Below are positions 35,822 to 45,055 of a stretch of 64,000 nucleotides of DNA, piece after piece. Both the position numbers and the translations under genes were made by a program. The stretch's first letter is position 1, and the number at the start of each line of letters is the position of its first letter. The notes beneath the pieces were generated by a model. That model ran no database searches and had not been told where the DNA came from. It saw only the letters and a list, made by a program, of their open reading frames with translations. The DNA is from CAZPKH01 sp964587165 (lineage in GTDB: Bacteria; Bacteroidota; Bacteroidia; Bacteroidales; Muribaculaceae), in assembly GCA_964587165.1 (NCBI GenBank), contig CAZPKH010000001.1:1-64000 (forward strand), read 5' to 3'.

Positions 35822-37761
35822 TCACTGCCTTAGCCCTTGCCGCCACAGTTGTCGCCTCTGTTGCCGATGCTGACTCACTGTACACCGACGATGCCCGCAC
35901 ACTGACCGAGGTGGTGGTGACAGGTACCCGCGCTCCCAAACTTCTGAAGGACACTCCGGTGCAGACACTGGTGATAACCTCTAAAGAAATTGAGCGCACC
36001 GATGCTACCGATATAGCCGACCTGCTGCAGCGTGCTGTGCCCGCTGCCGAGTTCTCATACGCCATGAATCAGCAGCGCCATCTCAACTTCGGCGGATTCG
36101 GCGGACAGAGTGTGCTTTTTCTGGTCGACGGCGAGCGGCTATCGGGCGAGACGCTCGATGATGTGGATTTCAGCCGCATCAATATGGCGGATGTGGAGCG
36201 CGTCGAGATAGTGCGCGGAGCATCAAGCGCTCTCTACGGAGGAAATGCCGCCGGGGGTGTGATAAACATTATCACACGCCGGCCGCGCAAAGAGTTCAGC
36301 GCATCGGCCTCGGCACGACTGGCACGACATAACGATCAGCGCTACGAGCTCACCATGTCGGGCAAATACCGGCGCGTCGACAACTCTATTTCAGCACAAT
36401 ACTCGCACATAGACAGCTACGATGTGCATAGCTCGCCGCAGCCTCCCACACGAGTCATAACCACCATATATGGCGACCGCACATTCAATGTGCGCGACAG
36501 GGTGAGTGTAGATGCCGGCCGCGGTATCAAAATTTCGGCACGCGCGGGATATTATTTCCGCGAATTGCCGCGTGTGGTCGACACACCTGAGCGCTATCGC
36601 GCCTTCTCGGGCGGAGCTACCGGCAAATGGGCCATTTCATCTTACGACAACTTAGAGATAGCCTACGCATTCGACCAATACGACAAGTCGTCGTACATGC
36701 GGATCACGGATATGGATGTTCGCAGTTACAGCAATGTCACCAACTCCTTCCGTAGCATCTACACGCACACTTTCAACGGCGGCGATCAGCTTACGGCGGG
36801 AGCCGACTACCGCTACGATTACCTTGACAATGTGAAGCTTGTCGACAGGACACGCCACGAGATAAATGCCGATCTGTTTGCCCAATACGATTGGATCGTC
36901 ACCCCGCAATGGGAGATCGTGGGTGCCGCACGCTACGACTACTTCTCACTGCGCCATACTTCGCGTGTCACTCCGCGCGTATCGGCCCGCTACCGACCGA
37001 CATCAGACATTAATCTGCGGTTAGCCTACGGAATGGGGTTCCGGACACCTACGCTCAAAGAGAGGTTCTACAGCTTCGACATGGCCGGAATATGGATCGT
37101 AGAGGGCAACGAGAATCTGCAGCCGGAGACCAGTCACAACATCAACGGCTCATTTGAGTGGACACACGGAGCTTATTCGTTGACGGCTACCGCCTATTAT
37201 AATTATGTAGCCGACAAAATAGCTACCGGCCTTCCGTACTATAAAGAAGGGGAGGGGTCTCAGCTTTTCCTGCAGTACGTGAATCTTGACCGGTACAGCG
37301 TGGCCGGTGGCGAGATCACTCTTTCCGGACGATGGCGATGCGGCCTGTCAGCACGACTTTCGTATGCCTACACTCACGAAAGTTTTGCCAAGGAGAAGGA
37401 CGGTAACATTGCCAACAATCAGTATATTCCGGCACGCCCAAGCTCGCTCAACGCCAATTTAGAATGGTATCGTGCTGTCGCAGACAATTTTAACATCACC
37501 TTGGCGCTCAACGGTCGTGTATACTCTGAGGTCACCAATATTGAGTACCGCAACTACTATGACCTGTCGCAGGGCACCGTCGATGTGCGCTATCCGGCAT
37601 ATACACTGTGGAAATTGTCGGCCACAGCATCATTCCGCAATCATATCAAGCTCACACTCGCTGTCGACAATCTTTTCAACTACAAGCCGAAATACTATTA
37701 CCTCAATGCCCCTCTGACCGACGGTGCAAACTTCATGGCAGGCCTGAGTGTAGGGTTCTGA
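35818..37761 (+). CDS. hmuR: TonB-dependent outer-membrane receptor (HmuR/BtuB-like)
   Basis: 647 residues from ATG 35818, chosen because it overlaps the hmuY stop and is followed by a signal peptide (MITALALAATVVASVADA). The plug domain begins EVVVTGTRAPKLLKDTPVQT and includes VERVEIVRGASSALYGGNAAGGVIN; the 22-strand barrel follows and ends with a C-terminal Phe (LSVGF). Unlike SusC-type receptors there is no N-terminal carboxypeptidase-like domain. The HmuY-like partner points to heme; cobalamin is possible, since BtuB receptors look similar. Confidence 0.85.
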   Translation: MITALALAATVVASVADADSLYTDDARTLTEVVVTGTRAPKLLKDTPVQTLVITSKEIERTDATDIADLLQRAVPAAEFSYAMNQQRHLNFGGFGGQSVLFLVDGERLSGETLDDVDFSRINMADVERVEIVRGASSALYGGNAAGGVINIITRRPRKEFSASASARLARHNDQRYELTMSGKYRRVDNSISAQYSHIDSYDVHSSPQPPTRVITTIYGDRTFNVRDRVSVDAGRGIKISARAGYYFRELPRVVDTPERYRAFSGGATGKWAISSYDNLEIAYAFDQYDKSSYMRITDMDVRSYSNVTNSFRSIYTHTFNGGDQLTAGADYRYDYLDNVKLVDRTRHEINADLFAQYDWIVTPQWEIVGAARYDYFSLRHTSRVTPRVSARYRPTSDINLRLAYGMGFRTPTLKERFYSFDMAGIWIVEGNENLQPETSHNINGSFEWTHGAYSLTATAYYNYVADKIATGLPYYKEGEGSQLFLQYVNLDRYSVAGGEITLSGRWRCGLSARLSYAYTHESFAKEKDGNIANNQYIPARPSSLNANLEWYRAVADNFNITLALNGRVYSEVTNIEYRNYYDLSQGTVDVRYPAYTLWKLSATASFRNHIKLTLAVDNLFNYKPKYYYLNAPLTDGANFMAGLSVGF

Positions 37762-37768
37762 CAACTAT

Positions 37769-37802
37769 TTTGTGCAAGAGTCGCATTAATTGCTTAACTT
37801 TG
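37769..37802 (+). promoter_or_regulatory. Promoter of the Porin_10-like gene
   Basis: TTTG (37769-37772), 22 bp, TAACTTTG (37795-37802), just before the ATG at 37811. If used, the leader would be almost absent. Confidence 0.5.
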
Positions 37803-37810
37803 TGGCCGAA

Positions 37811-39775
37811 ATGAAATTGCGCAATCTATTCATCATCATACTTGCCGTAGCTTCAGCGGCTACCGCATGGGGTAAATCTCCCAAGATCGAACCGTCGTAT
37901 GCCTGGCGCCCGATCCCTCCGTTGGGACTCCACGAGCCGGCTACTATCGACACGTTGCTCTACAACTATTATCGTCAAGCCATCCCGTCGGCTCTCTCCG
38001 ACGCATATGCCACCACCGGCAACATCTCGGCTCCCGGACTGAATATGATGATCATGGAGCGCAAGCCCGTGAGCGACTTCTTTTTCCGCGATGCTCTGCG
38101 CGGCTGGATACCGAGCTACGACACCCAGCGGTTCTACAACACCCGCATACCGATGACTCTGATGAGCTACAATTTCGGCGGCGGCCGCGATAACGGCCAG
38201 GACCGGCTCAAGGCAATCTTCTCGGGAAATGCCTCCAAGGAGTGGCAGGTGGGCGCTATGGTCGATTATATCCACTCAAAAGGGTCTTACGACTATCAGG
38301 CTGCCAAAGATCTGGCGTGGGGCGGATCTGCCAGCTACATGGGCGAGCGATACGAGATGCAGGCATTCATGTATCATTACAACAACCTTGCAATGGACAA
38401 TGGCGGTATAACCGACGAGCTTTATATCACCGACCCGGCCGAGCTGCAGGGTGGCACACCATCGATCAATCCCAAATCAATTCCGGTGAGGCTGACCACA
38501 GCACGCTCGCGCATACGAGGCACCCAGATATATGTAAACAATCGATATAAAGTCGGGTATTGGGACGAGCAGCAGATCGACGACACCACCACCGTGCGTC
38601 ACTACGTGCCTGTATCGAGTTTCATATACACGCTTGATTATAATGAATCGAAGTATCGGTTTAACGACCGGACAAGAGCGACGGCCGACGAATTCTGGAC
38701 AAACACTTACTTTGACGACACAGCCACCGAGGAGCTTACCAAATACTTCTCCTTGCGCAACACACTGGGTGTATCGCTTTTAGAGGGATTCCACAAATAT
38801 GCCAAATTCGGTCTGGCAGCTTTCGCAACATATGAGCTTCGCAAATATCAGCTCCCCGACTACGTCGCTCCACTCGAGCCGGCAGAGACACTCACACCGC
38901 TCCCGGCTGATTATTCTGCCGTCTCGCGACGCACCACACAGAATATGCTCCGTGTCGGCGGTCAGCTCACCAAACAGCGCGGCTCTATACTCACATACGA
39001 TGCTACGGCCGAGATAGGGGTGATAGGAGCTGCCGCCGGCGACGTTGAGCTGCGGGGTAACATAGGCACCCGCATACCATTGCGCATCGACACCCTGAGC
39101 GTGCGCGGGCACATCGAGTTTTCAAATATGGAGGCACCGTGGCTCATGGAGAATTTCTTATCCAATCACTTCATCTGGCATAACGACTTCAGCAAGGAGC
39201 GTCGTCTGCGCTTCGGAGGCTCGGTCGATCTGCCTCGCTTCGGTACACACTTAGAAGCCTCTACCGAGACTTTACAGAATCATATCTATTTCGGCTCCGA
39301 CGCATGCCCGGTGCAGAACAGCGGCTCGGTGCAGGTATTCTCGGCATCGCTGCACCAGGATCTTCATGCCGGAATATTGCACTGGAACAACCGTATCACC
39401 TACCAGACATCTTCCAACGAAGCAGTGATTCCTATCCCCAAGCTGGTAATTTACTCCAACCTCTACCTCCTCTTCCGTGTGGCTAAGGTGCTCCATGTGC
39501 AGTTTGGCATGGACTGCGACTATTACACACGCTACAAGGCAGTAGCTTACGAACCGTCCACACAATCTTTCTACAACGAGCACCGCTACGTGGTGGGCAA
39601 CTATCCTTTCTGCAACCTATATGCGAACATGAAGCTGTCGAAAGCCCGGTTTTATATCATGTGGAGTCATTTCAACCAAGGTCTTTTCGGAGGGAAAAAT
39701 TACTTCACCATGCACAACTACCCGCTCAATCCCCGGCGCTTCCAGCTCGGCATCTCCGTCGACTTCGCCAACTGA
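37811..39775 (+). CDS. Outer-membrane beta-barrel protein, Porin_10-like
   Basis: 654 residues from ATG 37811; the longer frame starts at a TTG upstream of the promoter box. A signal peptide (about 1-21) is followed by alternating amphipathic strands and an aromatic-rich C-terminus (FQLGISVDFAN). The first part (DTLLYNYYRQAIPSALSDAY, NFGGGRDNGQDRLKAIFSGN) fits the Bacteroidota putative porin family. The substrate is unknown. It has its own promoter and sits between the HmuY operon and a starch-binding-module protein. Confidence 0.75.
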   Translation: MKLRNLFIIILAVASAATAWGKSPKIEPSYAWRPIPPLGLHEPATIDTLLYNYYRQAIPSALSDAYATTGNISAPGLNMMIMERKPVSDFFFRDALRGWIPSYDTQRFYNTRIPMTLMSYNFGGGRDNGQDRLKAIFSGNASKEWQVGAMVDYIHSKGSYDYQAAKDLAWGGSASYMGERYEMQAFMYHYNNLAMDNGGITDELYITDPAELQGGTPSINPKSIPVRLTTARSRIRGTQIYVNNRYKVGYWDEQQIDDTTTVRHYVPVSSFIYTLDYNESKYRFNDRTRATADEFWTNTYFDDTATEELTKYFSLRNTLGVSLLEGFHKYAKFGLAAFATYELRKYQLPDYVAPLEPAETLTPLPADYSAVSRRTTQNMLRVGGQLTKQRGSILTYDATAEIGVIGAAAGDVELRGNIGTRIPLRIDTLSVRGHIEFSNMEAPWLMENFLSNHFIWHNDFSKERRLRFGGSVDLPRFGTHLEASTETLQNHIYFGSDACPVQNSGSVQVFSASLHQDLHAGILHWNNRITYQTSSNEAVIPIPKLVIYSNLYLLFRVAKVLHVQFGMDCDYYTRYKAVAYEPSTQSFYNEHRYVVGNYPFCNLYANMKLSKARFYIMWSHFNQGLFGGKNYFTMHNYPLNPRRFQLGISVDFAN

Positions 39776-39788
39776 TTAATTTTCTTCT

Positions 39789-39820
39789 TTTGGTAAAACC
39801 CGTTATTTTTTCTACCTTTG
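39789..39820 (+). promoter_or_regulatory. Promoter of the starch-binding-module protein gene
   Basis: TTTG (39789-39792), 20 bp, TACCTTTG (39813-39820), an exact match. The transcript should begin near 39827, giving a leader of about 66 bases. Confidence 0.8.
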
Positions 39821-39892
39821 CAAGGGTGGAAAAATTCACCGCATCTTATACCATACATACTTACTTATCCTTTTCATCTTAACCAATCAATT

Positions 39893-41908
39893 ATGGCTAA
39901 AAAATTACTATGTGCCGTAACGCTTATGCTCCTCTCTGTCATTGGAGCGGTCAGCGCATCGGCCGAAAGTTTTGTAATCTACTTCGACAATACGTCGAGT
40001 GGATGGACTACCCCTCACATCCACTACTGGGGCGGTGCTTCACAATCCGCATGGCCCGGTGAGGCTATGGTAAATGTTTCCGGCAATATCTGGAAATACA
40101 CCGTGGCCGACGGCACAACAGGTGTGCTCTTCAATGCCGGCGACGGTGATGCCTCCAAAACTCCCGACTTCGCTGCAGTGAGCGGACACCTTTACACCAC
40201 TTCCGGCGATCAGGGTGTATATTCCGGCGATCCCGGACCCGACGATCCGACTCCCGACCCCGTAGCCGGAATGAAGATATACTTCGACAATACAGCCAGC
40301 TCGTGGTCCACACCTTATATCCACTACTGGGGCGGCAAATCACAGTCATCATGGCCCGGCATGGCGATGCAACTTCTGGCTGACGACGTATGGGTGGCTG
40401 ATGTGGCTGCCGGCACCACTGGCGTGCTCTTCAATGCCGGCGACGGCGATGCCACCAAGACACCCGACTTTGTAGCAGTCGACGGCCATATCTATAACAC
40501 TTCGGGCGATCAGGGCGAATACAACCCCGGCCCTAAAGCCCCGTCGATCGCCATTTCGCCTAAAGGTGGAAAAGTAAAGGGCACATCGTCGATCAAAGTG
40601 ACAATCACCGGCTCTCTTACATCTGCCACAGGCAAATTCAACGGTCGCAGTATCAATCTGACTGAGGGCGAAAATACCCTTTCCGTATCCGACTATCTCG
40701 CCGATGAGGAAACAGCCACTCTCTCTGTCGAGGCAACAAACGAGATCGGCACCTCCAGTGCCGAGGCAACTTTCACACGTCGCGATGCCGCTGTGCCCGT
40801 AGGCGATGTGAAAAACCTGATAACCGACTACTACAAGGTGAACCCCGACGGACAGGTCGGCACCCGCAAAACTATCTCAGTGACAGCCGGGCAGAAAAAC
40901 GGCGCCCTCAACCACTGGGATGCATCCGACCTTATCGCACAAGGCGTGGCACGCGACGTCTGCATGGCTTTCCGCGGCGTGCACGAGCGCCCCGTGATCG
41001 ACACGTATGCAATGTACGCAGCCTACGATGCCACAAATCTCTACCTTGGCATCCAGATGGTATACACCGTGTGGGATAAATACGGCGAAGGGTATCAGGC
41101 AGGCGAATCGAAGCCTTACAACATGGACGGTAAGCTGATGATCGCTCTCGATCTCGACCCTGAGAAATCGTGCGACGGCACCCTCACAAACGGCGCCTCC
41201 GTTTGGTTCGATAAACCTTACACTACATTCAACAACGGTATGGACTGCCTGTGGCTCGGCTCCACAAAGCCCGGTGTAGGCACTCCCGGTCTCTTCTTCC
41301 CCAACGATGCCGGCAAATTTGACTACAACAATCCCGCATCTTGCAAACCCTCACGCGTGGTATATGGCTACGACGACGGCCTGCTGTCGTCGATCGACGC
41401 CATCTGGGGTCAGGGCAAATTCAACTACGACCCCGCACTGCTCGAAGGCAACGAAGGATTTGAGGATCTTCGTGCACAGGTGAGCGCCATGGGTGGCAAC
41501 GACACAGCTCATACATTCTATGAATTTGCAATGCCACTGGCCGATCTCGGCATCTCCGAAGATTACATCGCCTCGCAGGGTATTGGTGTGATGTTTGTGG
41601 ATATCTACGGCTCAAGCGCTCACGCTTGTCTGCCTTACGACCCCTCGACCTACGATAATGTCAACGAGCCGTACTCGCAGGACCCCTCGACATCGGCCGA
41701 GAAAGAGGATCAGGACCTCATCACCTACAGCATGGCACGCATCGGTCGCCTCGCTGATTCCGGCGTGGAGAACATCGCCATCGAGTCTGTCGAGAATGCC
41801 GCCGCTCCGGTATACTACAACCTCTGCGGTGCACGTGTAGAGAATCCCGGCACCGGACTCTACATCGTGGTGAGAGGCAATAAAGCCACCAAAGAGTATA
41901 TCCGCTGA
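39893..41908 (+). CDS. Secreted protein with two CBM26-like starch-binding modules
   Basis: 671 residues from ATG 39893, with a signal peptide (1-25). Two near-identical modules lie at 26-110 and 126-210, each with YFDN, HYWGG, WPG and GVLFNAGDGD, the CBM26-type starch-binding pattern. An Ig-like segment follows (215-300), then a domain at about 310-600 (YAMYAAYDATNLYLGIQM), like CBM9-type sandwiches. The tail has VYYNLCGARVENPGTGLYIV, a common Bacteroidota C-terminal export signature. No glycosidase catalytic domain is recognised, so it probably binds rather than cuts glycan. Confidence 0.75.
   Translation: MAKKLLCAVTLMLLSVIGAVSASAESFVIYFDNTSSGWTTPHIHYWGGASQSAWPGEAMVNVSGNIWKYTVADGTTGVLFNAGDGDASKTPDFAAVSGHLYTTSGDQGVYSGDPGPDDPTPDPVAGMKIYFDNTASSWSTPYIHYWGGKSQSSWPGMAMQLLADDVWVADVAAGTTGVLFNAGDGDATKTPDFVAVDGHIYNTSGDQGEYNPGPKAPSIAISPKGGKVKGTSSIKVTITGSLTSATGKFNGRSINLTEGENTLSVSDYLADEETATLSVEATNEIGTSSAEATFTRRDAAVPVGDVKNLITDYYKVNPDGQVGTRKTISVTAGQKNGALNHWDASDLIAQGVARDVCMAFRGVHERPVIDTYAMYAAYDATNLYLGIQMVYTVWDKYGEGYQAGESKPYNMDGKLMIALDLDPEKSCDGTLTNGASVWFDKPYTTFNNGMDCLWLGSTKPGVGTPGLFFPNDAGKFDYNNPASCKPSRVVYGYDDGLLSSIDAIWGQGKFNYDPALLEGNEGFEDLRAQVSAMGGNDTAHTFYEFAMPLADLGISEDYIASQGIGVMFVDIYGSSAHACLPYDPSTYDNVNEPYSQDPSTSAEKEDQDLITYSMARIGRLADSGVENIAIESVENAAAPVYYNLCGARVENPGTGLYIVVRGNKATKEYIR
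39968..40522 (+). repeat. Tandem duplicated CBM26-like module
   Basis: Positions 39968-40222 and 40268-40522 encode two closely similar modules with a period of exactly 300 bp (100 residues). Identical runs such as the one encoding GVLFNAGDGDA are shared with few base changes. Confidence 0.85.
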
Positions 41909-41947
41909 TCGGTCAACACCGGTGAGCCTACGGGCTCTCAAATCTTA

Positions 41948-41995
41948 ACGGAGATTATCCTGCTATATATCAGGCGGATAATCTCCGTATTTTTG
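41948..41995 (+). terminator. Terminator of the starch-binding-module gene
   Basis: A perfect 13-bp stem (41948-41960 with 41976-41988) is followed by ATTTTTG. Confidence 0.85.
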
Positions 41996-42053
41996 TCCTC
42001 GCATCTGTTTTGAGCCTGTATTTGGTCAACTTAGCAGCGATTTTTTGTGAAAA

Positions 42054-42085
42054 TTTGTGCAATTGAAAAATAATCAGTAAATTTG
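42054..42085 (+). promoter_or_regulatory. Promoter of rpmH
   Basis: TTTG (42054-42057), 20 bp, TAAATTTG (42078-42085), an exact consensus. Confidence 0.85.
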
Positions 42086-42154
42086 CACTCCGAAATGGCT
42101 CGGTAAAAGAGCTGTTGGTGATCAAAAGAATAAAAATAAATTTCGCATAAAGCA

Positions 42155-42310
42155 ATGAAACGTACATTCCAACCGTCAAACCGCAAGAGAGTTAACAAAC
42201 ACGGCTTCCGTGAGAGAATGGCTACTGCCAACGGTCGCAAAGTGCTTGCTCGTCGTCGTGCTAAAGGCCGTGTGCGCCTGACAGTTTCGTCGTCGATCGC
42301 CTCCAAATAA
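42155..42310 (+). CDS. rpmH: 50S ribosomal protein L34
   Basis: 51 residues, basic, beginning MKRTFQPSNRKRVNKHGFRE and carrying the RMATANGRKVLARRRAKGR core of L34. It is a component of the large ribosomal subunit. In many bacteria rnpA follows, but here the next gene is tilS 158 bp downstream and no rnpA is seen. It has a strong promoter of its own. Confidence 0.97.
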   Translation: MKRTFQPSNRKRVNKHGFRERMATANGRKVLARRRAKGRVRLTVSSSIASK

Positions 42311-42468
42311 TTTTCGGGCGATAGGACCTCAGGGTCTTGACTCCAACAGCTGATTGCATTGTCGCCGGGTGTTTCTGTTGACCACCCGGATCGAAATGTC
42401 AATCGGCTATTGGTGTATTATTACCACTTATAGCACTGTCGAGTGTTGCGTAAAAACCCCTTATCAAC

Positions 42469-43794
42469 ATGCCCCAATCCGTCGAAACTTTTACCGGCGA
42501 AGTAGCAAGCTACATCCGTCGCCACAATCTTCTGCCTTCGCGAGGGTCGGCCCCCGTTGTTGTGGCTTTGAGCGGAGGTGCCGACTCAGTAGCGCTCCTC
42601 GATGCGCTGTGTGCTTTGGGGTATAGCTGTATTGCAGCCCACTGCAACTACCATTTACGTGGCGACGAGAGCGACAGAGACGAGGCGCACGCGCGCAGCA
42701 TAGCACGCCAGCTCGGAGTCGATATTGAAGTGAAGCACTTTGATGTGGCAGAATATCGCGCCGCTCACCTTGGGCAATCGATCGAGATGGCTTGTCGCGA
42801 TCTTCGCTATCAGTGGTTTGAAGATCTGCGCAAGCATTATGGAGCGGAGGCTATAGCGGTAGCTCACCACCGGGCCGATCAAGTTGAGACATTCATGCTG
42901 AACTCTCTCCGTGGCACGGGTATACGCGGACTGGGGGCTATGAGGCCGAAGCGCGACAATATCATCCGGCCTTTGCTTGATATGCCGAGAGAGGCCATTG
43001 AAGAGTATCTTAGATACCGGAATTTAGAGTTTGTGACCGACAGCACTAATCTTGAGTCGCATTTCAAGCGCAACAAGCTTCGAAACTTAGTTTTACCCAT
43101 ACTGTCAGAGCAATTTCCGGATGCTCAGCGTGCCATCGCCGCTACTGCATCGTATGCTGCCGAAGCCTCGGATCTCATTGATGAATTTGTAGACAGAATA
43201 CGCACCGAGATCTCCACTGATCGCGGGCTTGACATCCGCATGCTACTGTCGAAATATCCTCGGAGGGCAGCCTTCATACTCTTCGAGATGCTAAAAGATC
43301 AAGGAATAGACCGTTCGGTATCCGATTCAATAGTAAAAGCTGCCAACAGCTCGGGACAACTCTTTGGAAAAGGCCTGGTGCTTGACCACGGGATTCTTGC
43401 CCAACGAAAGGGCGACGATGCTATAAAAACCATCATATCCGAATCACTTTCAGATATTCCGCAGCTTATTGTTGAGCGACTTGACCGACGACATTTTGAC
43501 CCCAAGGCTGATCCGACAGCTCTCTACCTCTCGGAGGCGGCTCTCTCGGGAGCCCCGGTGTGGACGCTGCGAGCATGGGAGCGCGGCGACCGAATCTCGC
43601 CCTTCGGCATGCGGGGCTCAAAACTTGTGAGCGATATATTCTCCGACCTCCACCTCTCGGTGGCCGAAAAAACACGCATACCGATACTTCTGCGCGACGA
43701 CACGGTAATCTGGGTCGCAGGAATAAGGGCGTCACGACACTTTGCCGTAACGCCCTCGGATAGATTCTTTATTAAAGTACGTTTGAGACCTTAG
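42469..43794 (+). CDS. tilS: tRNA(Ile)-lysidine synthase
   Basis: 441 residues. The ATP pyrophosphatase P-loop is SGGADS (35-40), followed by CNYHLRGDESDRDE, a family motif, and HHRADQVETFMLNSLRGTG. The C-terminal part has the TilS substrate-binding domain. It converts the wobble cytidine of the Ile CAU anticodon to lysidine, needed for AUA decoding. It ends two bases from the stop codon of ald on the other strand. Confidence 0.93.
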   Translation: MPQSVETFTGEVASYIRRHNLLPSRGSAPVVVALSGGADSVALLDALCALGYSCIAAHCNYHLRGDESDRDEAHARSIARQLGVDIEVKHFDVAEYRAAHLGQSIEMACRDLRYQWFEDLRKHYGAEAIAVAHHRADQVETFMLNSLRGTGIRGLGAMRPKRDNIIRPLLDMPREAIEEYLRYRNLEFVTDSTNLESHFKRNKLRNLVLPILSEQFPDAQRAIAATASYAAEASDLIDEFVDRIRTEISTDRGLDIRMLLSKYPRRAAFILFEMLKDQGIDRSVSDSIVKAANSSGQLFGKGLVLDHGILAQRKGDDAIKTIISESLSDIPQLIVERLDRRHFDPKADPTALYLSEAALSGAPVWTLRAWERGDRISPFGMRGSKLVSDIFSDLHLSVAEKTRIPILLRDDTVIWVAGIRASRHFAVTPSDRFFIKVRLRP

Positions 43795-43796
43795 TC

Positions 43797-44903
43797 TTAG
43801 AGTTCGAGCTGTGCAAGCGGGAGGTCGAATGCCTGAGCAACGCCGGGATATACAACCTTTCCGTCGACGATATTCACGCCCTTTTCAAGAGCCTTGTTGT
43901 CCTTGCAAGCCTGACGCCAGCCTTTGTCAGCGAGCTGAAGAGCGAACGGCAGAGTAGCGTTGGTAAGAGCGAGAGTCGAGGTGTAGGGCACGGCGCCGGG
44001 GATATTTGCCACAGCATAGTGTACCACGCCGTCAACTTCGTAAACGGGCTCGGCATGTGTTGTGGGGTGAGAAGTTTCGAAGCTGCCACCCTGGTCGATA
44101 GCCACGTCGACAACCACTGAACCTTTGCGCATGAGCGGGAGCATGTCGGCGGTAAGCAGATGGGGAGCTTTCGAGCCGGGGATGAGCACTGAACCGATCA
44201 CGAGGTCGGTGGTGGGAAGCTCTTCCTCGATATTGTGGCGCGACGAGTAGCAAGTCTTTACATTCTTGGGCATTACGTCGGCAATATGGCGAAGTGTGGG
44301 AAGCGAGATATCCATGATGGTGACATCAGCGCCGAGACCGGCTGCCATAAGGGCGGCATTGCGACCTACCACACCACCGCCGAGGATCAGCACCTTAGCG
44401 GGCTTAACTCCCGGAACACCACCGAGGAGCACGCCACGGCCACCCTGAGGTTTCTCAAGGAAGCGGGCACCTTCCTGGATAGACATACGGCCGGCAACCT
44501 CGCTCATGGGGATAAGCAGAGGCAGCGAGCGGTCGGGGAGCTGAACAGTCTCGTAAGCTATGCAGACGGCACCTGAAGCGATCATAGCATCGGTGAGCGG
44601 GCGATCGCAAGCGAAGTGGAAGTATGTGAATACCACCTGATCTTTCTTGATGAGAGCGTATTCGGGCTCGATGGGCTCTTTCACCTTGATGATCATCTCG
44701 GCTATGCCGTAAACCTCCTCGATAGTGGGAAGGATCTCGGCGCCGACGGCCTTATACTCCTCGTCAGCGAAGCCTGAACCCTCGCCTGCAGTGTGCTGTA
44801 CGTACACTTTGTGGCCATGGGCTATCAGTTCCTTAACGCCCGCAGGGGTAGCGCCCACGCGGTTCTCATTGTTTTTAATTTCTTTTGGTACTCCGATAAT
44901 CAT
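43797..44903 (-). CDS. ald: Alanine dehydrogenase
   Basis: 368 residues from ATG 44903 (MIIGVPKEIKNNENRVGATP), the conserved start; the longer frame to 45020 has no homologous N-terminus. It retains the pyruvate-binding Arg/Lys region, VFTYFHFACDRPLTDAMI, and the NAD fold VLILGGGVVGRNAALMAAGLG. It reversibly deaminates L-alanine to pyruvate. A TACCTTTG box lies at plus 45018-45025. Confidence 0.95.
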   Translation of the reverse strand: MIIGVPKEIKNNENRVGATPAGVKELIAHGHKVYVQHTAGEGSGFADEEYKAVGAEILPTIEEVYGIAEMIIKVKEPIEPEYALIKKDQVVFTYFHFACDRPLTDAMIASGAVCIAYETVQLPDRSLPLLIPMSEVAGRMSIQEGARFLEKPQGGRGVLLGGVPGVKPAKVLILGGGVVGRNAALMAAGLGADVTIMDISLPTLRHIADVMPKNVKTCYSSRHNIEEELPTTDLVIGSVLIPGSKAPHLLTADMLPLMRKGSVVVDVAIDQGGSFETSHPTTHAEPVYEVDGVVHYAVANIPGAVPYTSTLALTNATLPFALQLADKGWRQACKDNKALEKGVNIVDGKVVYPGVAQAFDLPLAQLEL

Positions 44904-45017
44904 GGTAGTAGAAGTTTTAGTATTTGAATTGTGTAATGTTTGGCCGCCGGCAGCCCGCATCCACGATACAACAGAGACAGATTCCATGCACGCAACAGCA
45001 GTCGCCGACTTCGCTAT

Positions 45018-45025
45018 CAAAGGTA
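45018..45025 (-). promoter_or_regulatory. -7 element of the ald promoter
   Basis: TACCTTTG on the minus strand; the predicted leader to the ald ATG is roughly 100 bases. No clear -33 box. Confidence 0.45.
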
Positions 45026-45055
45026 CGATTTATTTTTATTTAATCATACATTTTG

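Noticed and set aside
39968..40522. Possible CRISPR or other short-repeat array
   Set aside because: The repeat is two 255-bp protein modules with a 300-bp period inside a reading frame.
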